Positions 22,783-37,000 of a DNA stretch of 64,000 nucleotides are shown piece after piece. The position numbers and the translations under genes were made by a program. Below the pieces are notes generated by a model that ran no database searches, was not told the DNA's origin, and saw only the letters and a list, made by a program, of their open reading frames with translations. The number at the start of each line of letters is the position of its first letter. Position 1 is the first letter of the stretch. The stretch lies in contig NC_135550.1 of the NCBI RefSeq assembly GCF_964340395.1, positions 558,001 to 622,000 on the forward strand, given 5' to 3'. The stretch comes from Glandiceps talaboti. Lineage: Eukaryota; Hemichordata; Enteropneusta; Spengelidae.

Positions 22783-25700
22783 ACAGTGAAAGAATATGAT
22801 GCTAGTTTACATGTTGATAAGTATGGGTACGGGTGACGTAAGGTCATCATTCATCGTACATGTGCTCGAAAATCGATATCTATGGTTTTCAATTTAAGTT
22901 GTTATGTCTATGATTTGCTTCTTTTAAGGGGGGAGGTTGTCAAATTCAAAAAAGTTGATAGATTTTTCTTATACTTTGCATACTTAAACATTGATATCTG
23001 AATATGTAAAAAATGCAGAGAAAATACTATGTCACCACCTTTGTTTTCAGGATAATGACTGTTTCTTGTATGTAGTATATATATTTTTGGGTCAAAATAA
23101 GTAGATTTACAACAATTAACTACAACATGATTTTTGACAGTTAAAAATTATCCCCAGAACACCAAACACACTTATGTATTTAGGTGCAATGTATAGTAAG
23201 TAGGTCCAGACATATTTTTTTAAATTTATATTCATTATTTCATAAAATATTATGTTATTTTATCCCCAGCTGGTTTACTATTTTTAAAGAAAAACATAAG
23301 AAAATAGCAAAAATGGATAAAAGTCTGTGTATGTGTACATTGTATTATTCCAGCTACTTATCAATGGCAAAAACATATGGGGTCACCACGTCCGTTTAAA
23401 TTCTAGAACTGAAATTGTCACCCCACATCCCATCTAAACTTTGACATTTTCGACAGAAATATCTTAATTCTTATGAAATTTGGTTGAATTTTGACAAAAA
23501 TTAAAATGAGCTTGTTTGACTTTGCATCTATGTATAATGTACCAATACCCCTTCATAAATAGGCAACAAAAATCATTGTGTATATGCTAACTTGAAAATG
23601 CCAGTAAAAAATGTGACCCCCCAACCCCATCAAAAATTCAACATTTTGGAACAAAAATCGCATGAAATTGTACAATATTGGAACACACAGGCACCAAGGG
23701 ATATATCTATCAGTTCATATGTATGCTAAATGTACTGAACTAATCATATATGGAGTTTATTTCTTTCTCCAAACGCCAAAGCGCTCATAATATTCACAAT
23801 TGTAACCCCCCACCCCTTCAAAATTTCAACATTTTGGCTAAAAATCACATGAAATTGTACAAAATTGGAACACACAGGCACCAAGGGATATTTTTACCAA
23901 TACATATGTATGATAAATCGACTGAACTATTCATGTGCAGAGTTTATTTATTTACCAAAAAACCAAAGTGGTCATAACATTCAAAATTATAACCCCACCC
24001 CCACCCCATCCAAATTTCAACATTTTGGGGCAAAATTCACATTAAAATGCAAAATATTGGGACACATAGGCACTAAGGGATGTTTGTCAGTACAAAATTA
24101 TGAATGGTAAATCAACACATTAGGGGCTAGGTCAATAGTTCACTGTAGGATAAACAGCTAAAAACTTTTAGTTAAACCCCCCCCCCCCCCCCCCCCCCAA
24201 CTTAATTGGCCAAAATTGAAAATGTACATGCAATCAAATCAATATGTAGTAATGCTATGAATACAAAGCCAGTAAGTAGTTAGGAAAAATACAGTAAAAC
24301 TCCAATTATCCGAACTCCGATTATCCGAATTGTTCGGTCATCCGAACCGCTGTCATGTCTCCCAAAATTTTCTATTGTTCCTTCGACCCATTGTTTTCAT
24401 CACCACGCAAACACGGGCGATTCTGTGATCACTGTAACAACGCATTGCCTGCTGTCTTTTGTCTTTCGTCGGCTTATCTTGTGTGTTTCCTTTATACATG
24501 AGTTAACATACATACAATTGTTACAATTCAATTCCAGTGTCTAATTTACTTCAAAACAATACAGAGTGTGAAGTGACTAAGTGTACATGAATGGTCAGAT
24601 CGACATGTGGGCCGAAGTGTGAATTAAAGTGTGAATAACAACTTGATCTGAAAGGTCTTTTTCATGTAAGTTAGAACAATTGATTGCAAGAAAAATGATA
24701 AAAATGAAACGTTCCGCAGAAAAGCCGCTGATCGGCGGCAAAGTCATCACAACATAAAATGTAGGTGTCCTTTCATGTCGGAACGACAAATACTCTCACG
24801 ATGGCCACCAGTTACGAACCCAAGCTGTGAAATTTCTTTTCAACACACACTATAAATTCAGGCGATTTTGCGAAAAATGCTCACTCGAAAACCAAACACT
24901 GATTGAACACAACTCTACGAAACTGCTCTTCTCACCGATTCTACAATACTATATCCCATAAGCCTATGTCATCATGTCAAAACGCAAGCGCACTGTACTT
25001 GACCTCGACACCAAACTGTCAATCATCAACCGACTAGAACGAGGAGAGACAGCCACAAGGTTAGCCACCGAGTACGGAGTAGACAAGTCAACGATCACAG
25101 ATATCAAGAAGACAAAGGCAAAATTGCAGGACTTTGCAGCTAAATGGACACAGACAAGGGGCTTCAGCGCAAGATAATGAAAACTGCAAAAGATGACAAC
25201 TTAGACATGTTTTCCAAGTGTTTACTGTGGATGGAAGCTCAAGCTGATATCGAACCCACGCAATTGTTGTTGGTGCGATCATTACACAAGAAAGTTGTAC
25301 AGAAAAGATACAACAACAAGAAGCAGCGTTCCCTCAAGTCTTTCTTTCAGAAGGTGGGGAAATGGTGAGTGTACTGTAATCTGTGTGTGAACATTTCAAC
25401 AAGTTAAATCGAACAGACTTTTGATACGCAGCTGACCTCATTGAACTCTGCTACGAACATTTGTGTGCTGTAACGACGATATGCGAACCCTTTATGTCAC
25501 ATTTCCAATATTTTTGCTTTATTTTCTTCGTCGATGTACATGTACAGTAATAAACTTTATTTCATTTTAAAACTTTGTGGCTATTTCTAATTTTATTGAT
25601 CGTGTGAGGTGTGTATGTTGTGTGCATGTGGGTTTTGGTGTAGACATGGATGTACATTGTATGGTTTCAAAACGTCACGCCCCATATCCGAACTGTCCGC

Positions 25701-27934
25701 ATATCCGAACAAAATCGATGTCCCCCCTTGAGTTCGGATAATTGGAGTTTTACTGTAGTTCCATTTCTCAATTTGGGGAAATTCTTTAAAAGAAATAATT
25801 GCATGTTTAGGGATACAAACAGACCCATTAAAAGTACAATCGTTTCTGTAGGATGAGAGCTAGCTAGACAACTAAAAAAAATACCCCAAAAGTAAAAGAA
25901 TTTAGATTTTCATCCTACATTGAAATATATATTGATCTCACACCTTATATCTCCATTGTTGAAACAGTTAAATGTTGATTGCATATAATGAAATTGCTAG
26001 TGTTTATTGCTGAGTGTGGTCACTATGAAAAATAGGAAATAACTCATCAAATTGAACTATAAATAATACTATATCATTAGCTGTTGATCCACTCAACTCG
26101 GCATCCAGTATATGTACCTCTAGCTCTGCATATGTGGCACTGCACTGTGAGGAACCAAAAGCTACAATGTATGCTACTAGATGTATTTATTGATTTTGGG
26201 TACAAAAATACATTGTACATGTAGAACCCCTCATTGAAACTTTATAGTAATGTTACCATGGATACTTCTTTTATGGGGAGACAATGTAAATAGTGTTTAT
26301 AGTAAAACTTGTATAATTTGTTGCAATTTGAACTGTATGCTTTACTATAAACACTCGACTCAGGCGAATCAGTGTGACTACCAGTATAGTTGACGAGACA
26401 TAAAAAAATAAATCTTTTTTTGGTCGAATACATCGGAAAAACATACTATATTCATTAAAATTCATTGGCAGGATGTTATTATACCGATACAGGGATGTAT
26501 AATGTCTGGGGGTTCTATCGGGAATGAATACATGTGTCGGAAACTCTAGTCCTGCTTGCAGACTGTGCACGCTTGGAAGGGACGACTTATGCCGTATGCA
26601 AGCAGGACTACTAGACCCCTAGCGAAACCAAACAAGTGCACACCATCGTGGGAGAGCAGAATAAGTTTTGGAAGCCTTTTACAAAAGAGTACTGTTATCA
26701 ATTTGTTATATGGTGTTTTTAAGGCCGGTAAATGACGATGTCATCGTGGTTGCATGATCAATTTTACTGGCGTTCAGGGACTGAAGTTTCTTCACCGACG
26801 CGATGTGACCACTGATTACTAAGAAAGTAACGACGGAAAACATATAAAATGCTAATGATGTTTCAACTAAAAATAGCGCAAATATTGTGTTGCCGCACAA
26901 CTTCATGTTCAGGGCAATGATAGATATATAATTTTTTGAAGATTTAAAGTTGTAACCAAAACAAAATTTTCATACCTAATTTCCATCATCATAATCCAGC
27001 CATCCTATGTTGGAAGTGTACAAGACAAGTATAGCAACATCCTAATCAAACTTTAAAGGGATGTGTCTACAAGGTTTTGTACTTCTTTATTTTTTTTAAT
27101 CAATTTGGAACCAAGTCATACCAATGTAACATGTTTAACTTTCTTGGTTGTCTTATTGTAATATTTTAAACACAAGCTACATTCAGTTTATATGGGTAGG
27201 TGATGAAACAGCTGTCTTACAACATATTACATAATCCAGTCATAAACCAAACTGGCCATGCTACAGGCTTTACCACCAGAGGAAATAGTAAAGTAAACAT
27301 TATAGTTAATTAACAATGTACTGTTCTCACTGTGTCAGCTATTAATGAGGACAAATCTACACATTCTCAACAAAGTTAAGCTCAATCTACTGGGTAATTT
27401 CAGAGTTGAAGATTTTTGAGGAAAAGCAATGATATAGAATAACACTTCTAGAAACATCTCACCAAGTTTCAAACTCATTCACTTAGTACTTTTTGAGATA
27501 TAAGTTTTTGACCAAAATTCACATTTTTACACCTTAATTCCATATCACTAATGGAATCATGGTATGCGTAACATATCTTCGTCCATACATCCCTAAATAC
27601 ATTTCCATTAAATTTCAGCCCAATCTGCTCAGTGGTTTTGGAATTATAGATTTTCAACCAAAGAGACACATTTTTAGCCCTAATTTGCATATCACTGATG
27701 GAATCATCACGTCATGAACAAATCTTACTTTACACCCCCTTAAGAATGTTCCCACCAAATTTTGCACCAATCTGCCCAGTAGTTTGTGAGTTTAAGTTTT
27801 TTGACCAAAAATCACATTTTTTGACCCAAATCACACACCTGTGATGGGATCATTTTGATTTGAACAATTTCCCAACTAGACACCCAAGGTAATGGACCCA
27901 CCAAATATTGTGGCAATCGGTTGACTTTAAGTTG

Positions 27935-28001
<67 letters not shown>

Positions 28002-31000
28002 GCCGGGCGATCCCTATAGCACTACTGAACCTCAGTTCAGTCGTGCTAATAAAATGGCAAATTTGCTTCGCAATACATCTTCAGTGTGCGAGGGAAGTTT
28101 TTGAAAAACTTTGCGTAGTTTTTTATGTTTTGCTTCTATATGGTACCTGAGAGTTGATTGTTTACGTACATTTGAATAATGTTTTTGTTCAAGTCTAAAA
28201 TTTATAAAACAGCTCCTCTTTAAATCATGCATGGTAGTAAAGCTAATTTTCTTCGCAAGGACTTCTGAAACTCAATTATACGAGATTACCTTCCATTCAC
28301 CCCCTAAATCTCCAAGAGTACATACAGTGCTTGAAAAACATTTAACACTTCACTTCACTTCCGGGTTTGTTTCGCGTTCGAATGTTGACAAGAGCGTGAG
28401 TTTCAGTCTGCGCCAAAAGTTGTGTCATTGACGTAATTCGAATTTGACACCTCCTACCTTAAGAAAAAATATGAAAGTAAGATTTTCCATGGCTACTTCA
28501 GTATTGAACGCTAAGTTCCCCCTCTGTCTCTTCCCTTTAGTTTAATAGTTCAGATGTTGCAAGTGTCGTCACAGTACAATCTTTAACCTTTCAAAATCTA
28601 GGGAAGTCGTCTATATAAAGCAGAAAGTTTTGTCAAGATAACTGTCCTACTTGAAAATATATACTCGCTTTATTTCATTTTCTTTTGATTTTCATTACCA
28701 TCCACACAGAGACAAAGCGGTTTCATTTTCTTTCAAAAAAGGACCTGTGCTCACTGAAAACCTACCGTGGTGCCGTATTGTCTCCGACTATGATTTTTGT
28801 TTTTTGTAAAAAAAATCCGAACATGTTGAAGAGAACTATGGCTAGACATGTGTGACAGTGAGTTTTTAGACATGGGAGCATGCGTGACACGTTGAGTGCA
28901 CTGTGTTGTGTCCGTATGAACCAGTGCAGTAATTTTCCAGGTAGACACAACAATGACAACGAAAATTGCAACATTAGTGTTGCCTCTTTTTACGTTCATT
29001 GCGACAGGGTACATTTATGTGTCAAAAAAAAAAAACAATCGACCCCTCCCCTAAACGAAGGAATTACATTTGGTACGGCTCCTTATGCCTTCATGCAGGC
29101 AAATTCGCTCAATCAAATCATCTTTTCTTCCAGATGTTGGCAGGCCATGGTCTTTTAAATAGCTTTTGAGTTCTGATGCCTTCCATCTTTTGAGAGTTTT
29201 AAATGTTACGCTGGGTTTTGATCGTTCGTCAGACACTATACTATTGCCCATTGTTGATAAACTAATGCAAAAAGTATGTCCCCCAAGCAGTAGATCACGC
29301 ACAACTCTCGCATTGTGCAAGATCTCGGCCGCCATTTAAGAATATGGTTTATTGGTCATAAGGACCGATAAGTTGTTGTAATTCTGAAAAACTGTCAGTC
29401 CGAACGGAAATCTGTTGGTCTCGGAGCAAAGGACCGGCGTTAATTTCGCAAACTTATCAAAAACACGTCACTCCTCTCATATCCTTATCAAAAAGATGTC
29501 CCTCCTCCCATATACTTCTCTCAATAAATTGAAAGAAGAATCTATCATTTTGAAATACAATTTCATGGATAAAGTAAGTCAACAATGTTATAACTTAAAC
29601 ATTATTTTTACAAAAATGAATTCAATATTTCTACAATCATTTTACTTGACATGACCTCTCTAAAGACAACTTACCACATCAGCTATATTTTTGGTGTGAC
29701 TATGACATGTAGTAACTGTAGCATGGTTCCATAGTAACAGATCTGACATTGGGGCACCAACTATCTTACTACGGCCAATAACCACTGCATCCTTGCCGTC
29801 AACATCAACACCTGTTGATGAAACTCAAGTCAGTGGTGATACCAAAATGTAGCTCTATCGCTAAGATTAAGATGTAATAATAGTATAGTTTACATACCAT
29901 AGATTAATATGTAATAGTAGTTTACATACCATAGATTAATATGTAATAGTATAGTTTACATACCATAGATTAATATGTAACAGTAGTTTATATACCATAG
30001 ATTAATATGTAACAGTATAGTTTACATACCATAGATTAATATGTAATAGTAGTTTACATACCATAGATTAATATGTAATAGTATAGTTTACATACCATAG
30101 ATTAATATGTAATAGTATAGTTTATATACTATAAATTAATATGTAACAGTATAGTTTACATACCATAGATTAATATGTAATAGTATAGTTTACATACCAT
30201 AGATTAATATGTAATAGTATAGTTTATATACCATAGATTAATATGTAACAGTATAGTTTACATACCATAGATTAATATGTAATAGTAGTTTACATACCAT
30301 AGATTAATATGTAATAGTATAGTTTACATACCATAGATTAATATGTAATAGTATAGTTTATATACCATAAATTAATATGTAACAGTATAGTTTACATACC
30401 ATAGATTAATATGTAATAGTATAGTTTACATACCATAGATTAATATGTAATAGTATAGTTTATATACCATAAATTAATATGTAACAGTATAGTTTACATA
30501 CCATAGATTAATATGTAATAGTAGTTTACATACCATAGATTAATATGTAATAGTATAGTTTACATACCATAGATTAATATGTAATAGTATAGTTTATATA
30601 CCATAAATTAATATGTAACAGTATAGTTTACATACCATAGATTAATATGTAATAGTATAGTTTACATACCATAGATTAATATGTAATAGTATAGTTTATA
30701 TACCATAAATTAATATGTAACAGTATAGTTTACATACCATAGATTAATATGTAATAGTATAGTTTATATACCATAAATTAATATGTAACAGTATAGTTTA
30801 CATACCATAGATTAATATGTAATAGTATAGTTTATATACCATAAATTAATATGTAACAGTATAGTTTACATACCATAGATTAATATGTAATAGTATAGTT
30901 TACATACCATAGATTAATATGTAACAGTATAGTTTACATACCATAGATTAATATGTAATAGTATAGTTTACATACCATAGATTAATATGTAATAGTATAG

Positions 31001-34000
31001 TGTACATACCATAGATTAATATGTAACAGTATAGTTTACATACCATAGATTAATATGTAATAGTATAGTTTACATACCATAGATTAATATGTAACAGTAT
31101 AGTTTACATACCATAGATTAATATGTAATAGTATAGTTTACATACCATAAATTAATATGTAACAGTATAGTTTATATACCATAGATTAATATGTAATACT
31201 AATAGTATAGTTTATATACCATAAATTAATATGTAACAGTAGTTTACATACCATAGATTAATACGTAATAGTATAGTTTACATACCATAGATTAATATGT
31301 AACAGTATAGTTTATATACCATAAATTAATATGTAACAGTATAGTTTACATACCATAGATTAATATGTAATAGTATAGTTTACATACCATAGATTAATAT
31401 GTAACAGTATAGTTTACATACCATAGATTAATATGTAATAGTATAGTTTATATACCATAAATTAATATGTAACAGTATAGTTTACATACCATAGATTAAT
31501 ATGTAATAGTATAGTTTACATACCATAGAATAATATGTAATAGTATAATTTACATACCATGGATTAATATGTAATAGTATAGTTTACATACCATAGATTA
31601 ATATGTAATAGTATAGTTTACATACCATAGATTAACATGTAATAGTATAGTTTATATACCATAAACTAATATGTAACAGTATAGTTTACATACCATAGAT
31701 TAATATGTAATAGTATAGTTTACATACCATAGATTAATATGTAATAGTATAGTTTACATACCATAGATTAATATGTAGTAGTATAGTTTACATACCATAG
31801 ATTAATATGTAACAGTATAATTTACATACCATAGATTAATATGTAACAGTATAGTTTACATACCATAGATTAATATGTAATAGTAGTTTACATACCATAG
31901 ATTAATATGTAATAGTATAGTTTACATACCATAGATTAACATGTAATAGTATAGTTTATATACCATAAACTAATATGTAACAGTATAGTTTACATACCAT
32001 AGATTAATATGTAATAGTATAGTTTACATACCATAGATTAATATGTAATAGTATAGTTTACATACCATAGATTAATATGTAGTAGTATAGTTTACATACC
32101 ATAGATTAATATGTAACAGTATAATTTACATACCATAGATTAATATGTAACAGTATAGTTTACATACCATAGATTAATATGTAATAGTAGTTTACATACC
32201 ATAGATTACTATGTAACAGTATAGTTTACATACCATAGATTAATATGTAACAGTATAATTTACATACCATAGATTAATATGTAATAGTATAATTTACATA
32301 CCATAGATTAATATGTAACAGTATAGTTTACATACCATAGATTAATATGTAATAGTAGTTTATATACCATAGATTAATATGTAACAGTAGTTTACATACC
32401 ATAGATTAATATGTAACAGTATAGTTTACATACCATAGATTAATATGTAACAGTATAGTTTACATACCATAGATTAATACGTAATAGTATAGTTTACATA
32501 CCATAGATTAATATGTAATAGTATAGTTTACATACCATAGATTAATATGTAACAGTATAGTTTACATACCATAGATTAATATGTAACAGTATAATTTACA
32601 TACCATAGATTAATATGTAGTAGTATAATTTACATACCATAGATTAATATGTAACAGTATAATTTACATACCATAGATTAATATGTAACAGTAGTTTACA
32701 TACCATAGATTAATATGTAATAGTATAATTTACATACCATAGATTAATATGTAATAGTATAATTTACATACCATAGATTAATATGTAACAGTATAGTCTA
32801 CATACCATAGATTAATATGTAACAGTATAGTTTACATACCATAGATTAATATGTAACAGTAGTTTATATACCATAGATTAATATGTAGTAGTATAGTTTA
32901 CATAGATTAATATGTAATAGTATAGTTTATATACCATAGATTAATATGTAGTAGTATAGTTTACATACCATAAATTAATATGTAATAGTATAGTTTACAT
33001 ACCATAGATTAATATGTAACAGTAGTTTACATACCATAGATTAATATGTAGTAGTATAGTTTACATACCATAGATTAATATGTAATAGTATAGTTTATAT
33101 ACCATAGATTAATATGTAGTAGTATAGTTTACATACCATAGATTAATATGTAATAGTATAGTTTATATACCATAGATTAATATGTAATAGTATAGTTTAC
33201 ATACCACAGATTAATATGTAACAGTATAGTTTACATACCATAGATTAATATGTAATAGTATAGTTTACATACCGTAGATTAATATGTAATAGTATAGTTT
33301 ACATACCATAGATTACTATGTAACAGTATAGTCTACATACCATAGATTAATATGTAATAGTATAATTTACATACCATAGATTAATATGTAATAGTATAGT
33401 TTACATACCATAGATTAATATGTAACAGTATAGTTTACATACCATAGATTAATATGTAACAGTATAATTTACATACCATAGATTAATATGTAGTAGTATA
33501 ATTTACATACCATAGATTAATATGTAACAGTATAATTTACATACCATAGATTAATATGTAACAGTAGTTTACATACCATAGATTAATATGTAATAGTATA
33601 ATTTACATACCATAGATTAATATGTAATAGTATAATTTACATACCATAGATTAATATGTAACAGTATAGTCTACATACCATAGATTAATATGTAACAGTA
33701 TAGTTTACATACCATAGATTAATATGTAACAGTAGTTTATATACCATAGATTAATATGTAGTAGTATAGTTTACATACCATAAATTAATATGTAATAGTA
33801 TAGTTTACATACCATAGATTAATATGTAACAGTAGTTTACATACCATAGATTAATATGTAGTAGTATAGTTTACATACCATAGATTAATATGTAATAGTA
33901 TAGTTTATATACCATAGATTAATATGTAGTAGTATAGTTTACATACCATAGATTAATATGTAATAGTATAGTTTACATACCATAGATTAATATGTAACAG

Positions 34001-37000
34001 TAGTTTACATACCATAGATTAATATGTAATAGTATAGTTTATATACCATAGATTAATATGTAGTAGTATAGTTTACATACCATAGATTAATATGTAATAG
34101 TATAGTTTATATACCATAGATTAATATGTAATAGTATAGTTTACATACCATAGATTAATATGTAACAGTATAGTTTACATACCATAGATTAATATGTAAT
34201 AGTATAGTTTACATACCATAAATTAATATGTAATAGTATAGTTTACATACCATCGATTAATATGTAACAGTAGTTTACATACCATAGATTAATATGTAGT
34301 AGTATAGTTTACATACCATAGATTAATATGTAACAGTAGTTTACATACCATAGATTAATATGTAATAGTATAGTTTACATACCATAGATTAATATGTAAC
34401 AGTATAATTTACATACCATAGATTAATATGTAACAGTATAATTTACATACCATAGATTAATATGTAATAGTATAGTTTAAATACCATAGATTAATATGTA
34501 ACAGTATAGTTTACATACCATAGATTAATATGTAACAGTATAATTTACATACCATAGATTAATATGTAATAGTAGTTTACATACCATAGATTAATATGTA
34601 ATAGTATAGTTTACATACCATAGATTAATATGAAACAGTAGTTTACATACCATAGATTAATATGTAACAGTATAGTCTACATACCATAGATTAATATGTA
34701 ATAGTATAGTTTACATACCATAGATTAATATGTAATAGTATAATTTACATACCATAGATTAATATGTAATAGTATAGTTTATATACCATAGATTAATATG
34801 TAATAGTATAAATTAATATGTAATAGCATAGTTTACATACCATAGATTAATATGTAATAGTATAGTATATTTCATTCATTTGGAAATTTGGGGGCAACAT
34901 TACCCACATATTCACATCAGGCATAATTGACAAGTGTCTGTTCAGATTTTTACTAAAATTTCATTCATATATCTCTGTTTGTGTTTTCATTGTCTTGCTT
35001 ACCTGCCCTTCTAATCAATTCCAAACAACCTCTGGGTGTACAGGGAATGAAACATTTCTTTATTTCTCCTCTTGCTAATTTACCAGCATTTTCTTCATTC
35101 AGACTATAATGTAAAGAAGTTGAATTTGAAACTAAAACACTGTGGCAACTTTAAAGCTGGTATGATTGTTGATGGATTAATAAAGCAAAGAGAACAATAG
35201 AAAAATATATGCATTATAGTTATTTTATACAATCAATTTGAAATCAAGACATGTTCCAACATGACATAGACTATTCTGAACCACCTCTATTGTGTTATAA
35301 CCCATAATAATTCATTGAAACAAAGTAATTGTATGTTACAGTAGGATCCAATTTTCTATCGTTGATTCTACTGAATGGCATTCTACTATATACTAAGGCA
35401 AAAATAATAAAACTACTGACAATGGTGTTGTAGCACATCTGTATTTGGCTGTTGCTATGAGCGTGGTGTTGTTGCGTGACATAAGTGCTTACATTTTTAT
35501 GAAACTTTATTCATGTGCCTACCCATGCCTGTTATCATTGAAAAATACACCACGCTTTGGCTGTTATATCATAGTAAGGTGGAAGAAATAACAGCTCTGG
35601 TTTGCGAGAATGAATAGCCCCCTCTGGGCGATGCCCGTTGGGGGTTAATTAGTAAAACTCAAATTCAACAATATTTATGTTGTTGCTAAGTTACAGACTT
35701 CATGGAAACACTGCAAAGATATCAAATCTTCAAGAATGCAAAAGTTATTCTCACCCATCAACATCTTTCAATGGTGACACTGCATTGATAACTGTATCTG
35801 TATCAATTTTGTTATCGGTATCCAATGGCAACTGTACTATCATACCATGGAAGGAGTCATCTTTGTTGATTTCTTCTACCTGGGCTAGTAACTACAAGAA
35901 ACCACATTTGTGGGAGGAAATCTTTTATCAGAGCAGATGACAAATTCCATACAGCAGAGAGGACTGGACTGTCATTTATTCAAAACTATATATACTATAT
36001 TAATTGTATCTTCAGGATTGACTATAGAACTGGTGCTAGTTTCAAGATACACTGCACATCTCCTCATATGATGCCATGTATTCTGTACATCATACATGGC
36101 GAGTGGTTGGTGGTTTGTCCATGTTATTCAGGGAGATGGTCATCACCAGATTATACCCTGGGTTTACTGGTAAAACATGTCTCTGTCATTGATGGCTTTT
36201 AGTCTTTTGTTCTATAAAATCACTCACAACAAGTCATTGAGAATGACATAGTCCCCGCTATGATTGGGTTTTAAGGAATTATCACTACTCTGATCATGCA
36301 ACAACACTTGTGAACCTAAATCAAACAGACTTAGATATGTTGTGTCTGCTTGTTGGACATGGAACGTGATTGGTCGGGTATGGGGGATCATATCACGATG
36401 AAAATGGATATGCACATGTATGTCATAGAACACTGTCCTAATACCAACTTTGAATGAGATCTGTTCAAGCATGTCTGAGTTATGGCTTTGGACATAGAAA
36501 AATCACAAACAAAATGGCTGCCAGGCAGCCATATTGGATCGTATCACAACAACAATGAATATGCAAATGTATGTCATAGAACACTGTCCTAATACCAACT
36601 TTGAATTAGATCTGTTCAAGCATGTCTGAGTTATGGCTTTGGACATGGAAAATTTGCAAACAAAATGGCTGCCAGGCAGCCATATTGGATCGTATCACAA
36701 TGAAAATGGATATGCACATGTATGTCATAGAACACTGTCCTAATACCATCTTTGAATGAGATCTGTTCAAGCATGTCTGAGTTATGGCTTTGGACATGAA
36801 AATTCACAAACAAAATGGCTGCCAGGCGGCCATATTGGATCGTATCATGGCAACAATGAATATGCACATATATGCCATAGAACACTGTCCTAATACCAAC
36901 TTTGAATGAGATCTGTTCAAGCATGTCTGAGTTATGGCTTTAGACAGGGAAAATTTGCAAACAAAATGGCTGCTGGGCGGACATATTGGATCGTATCATG

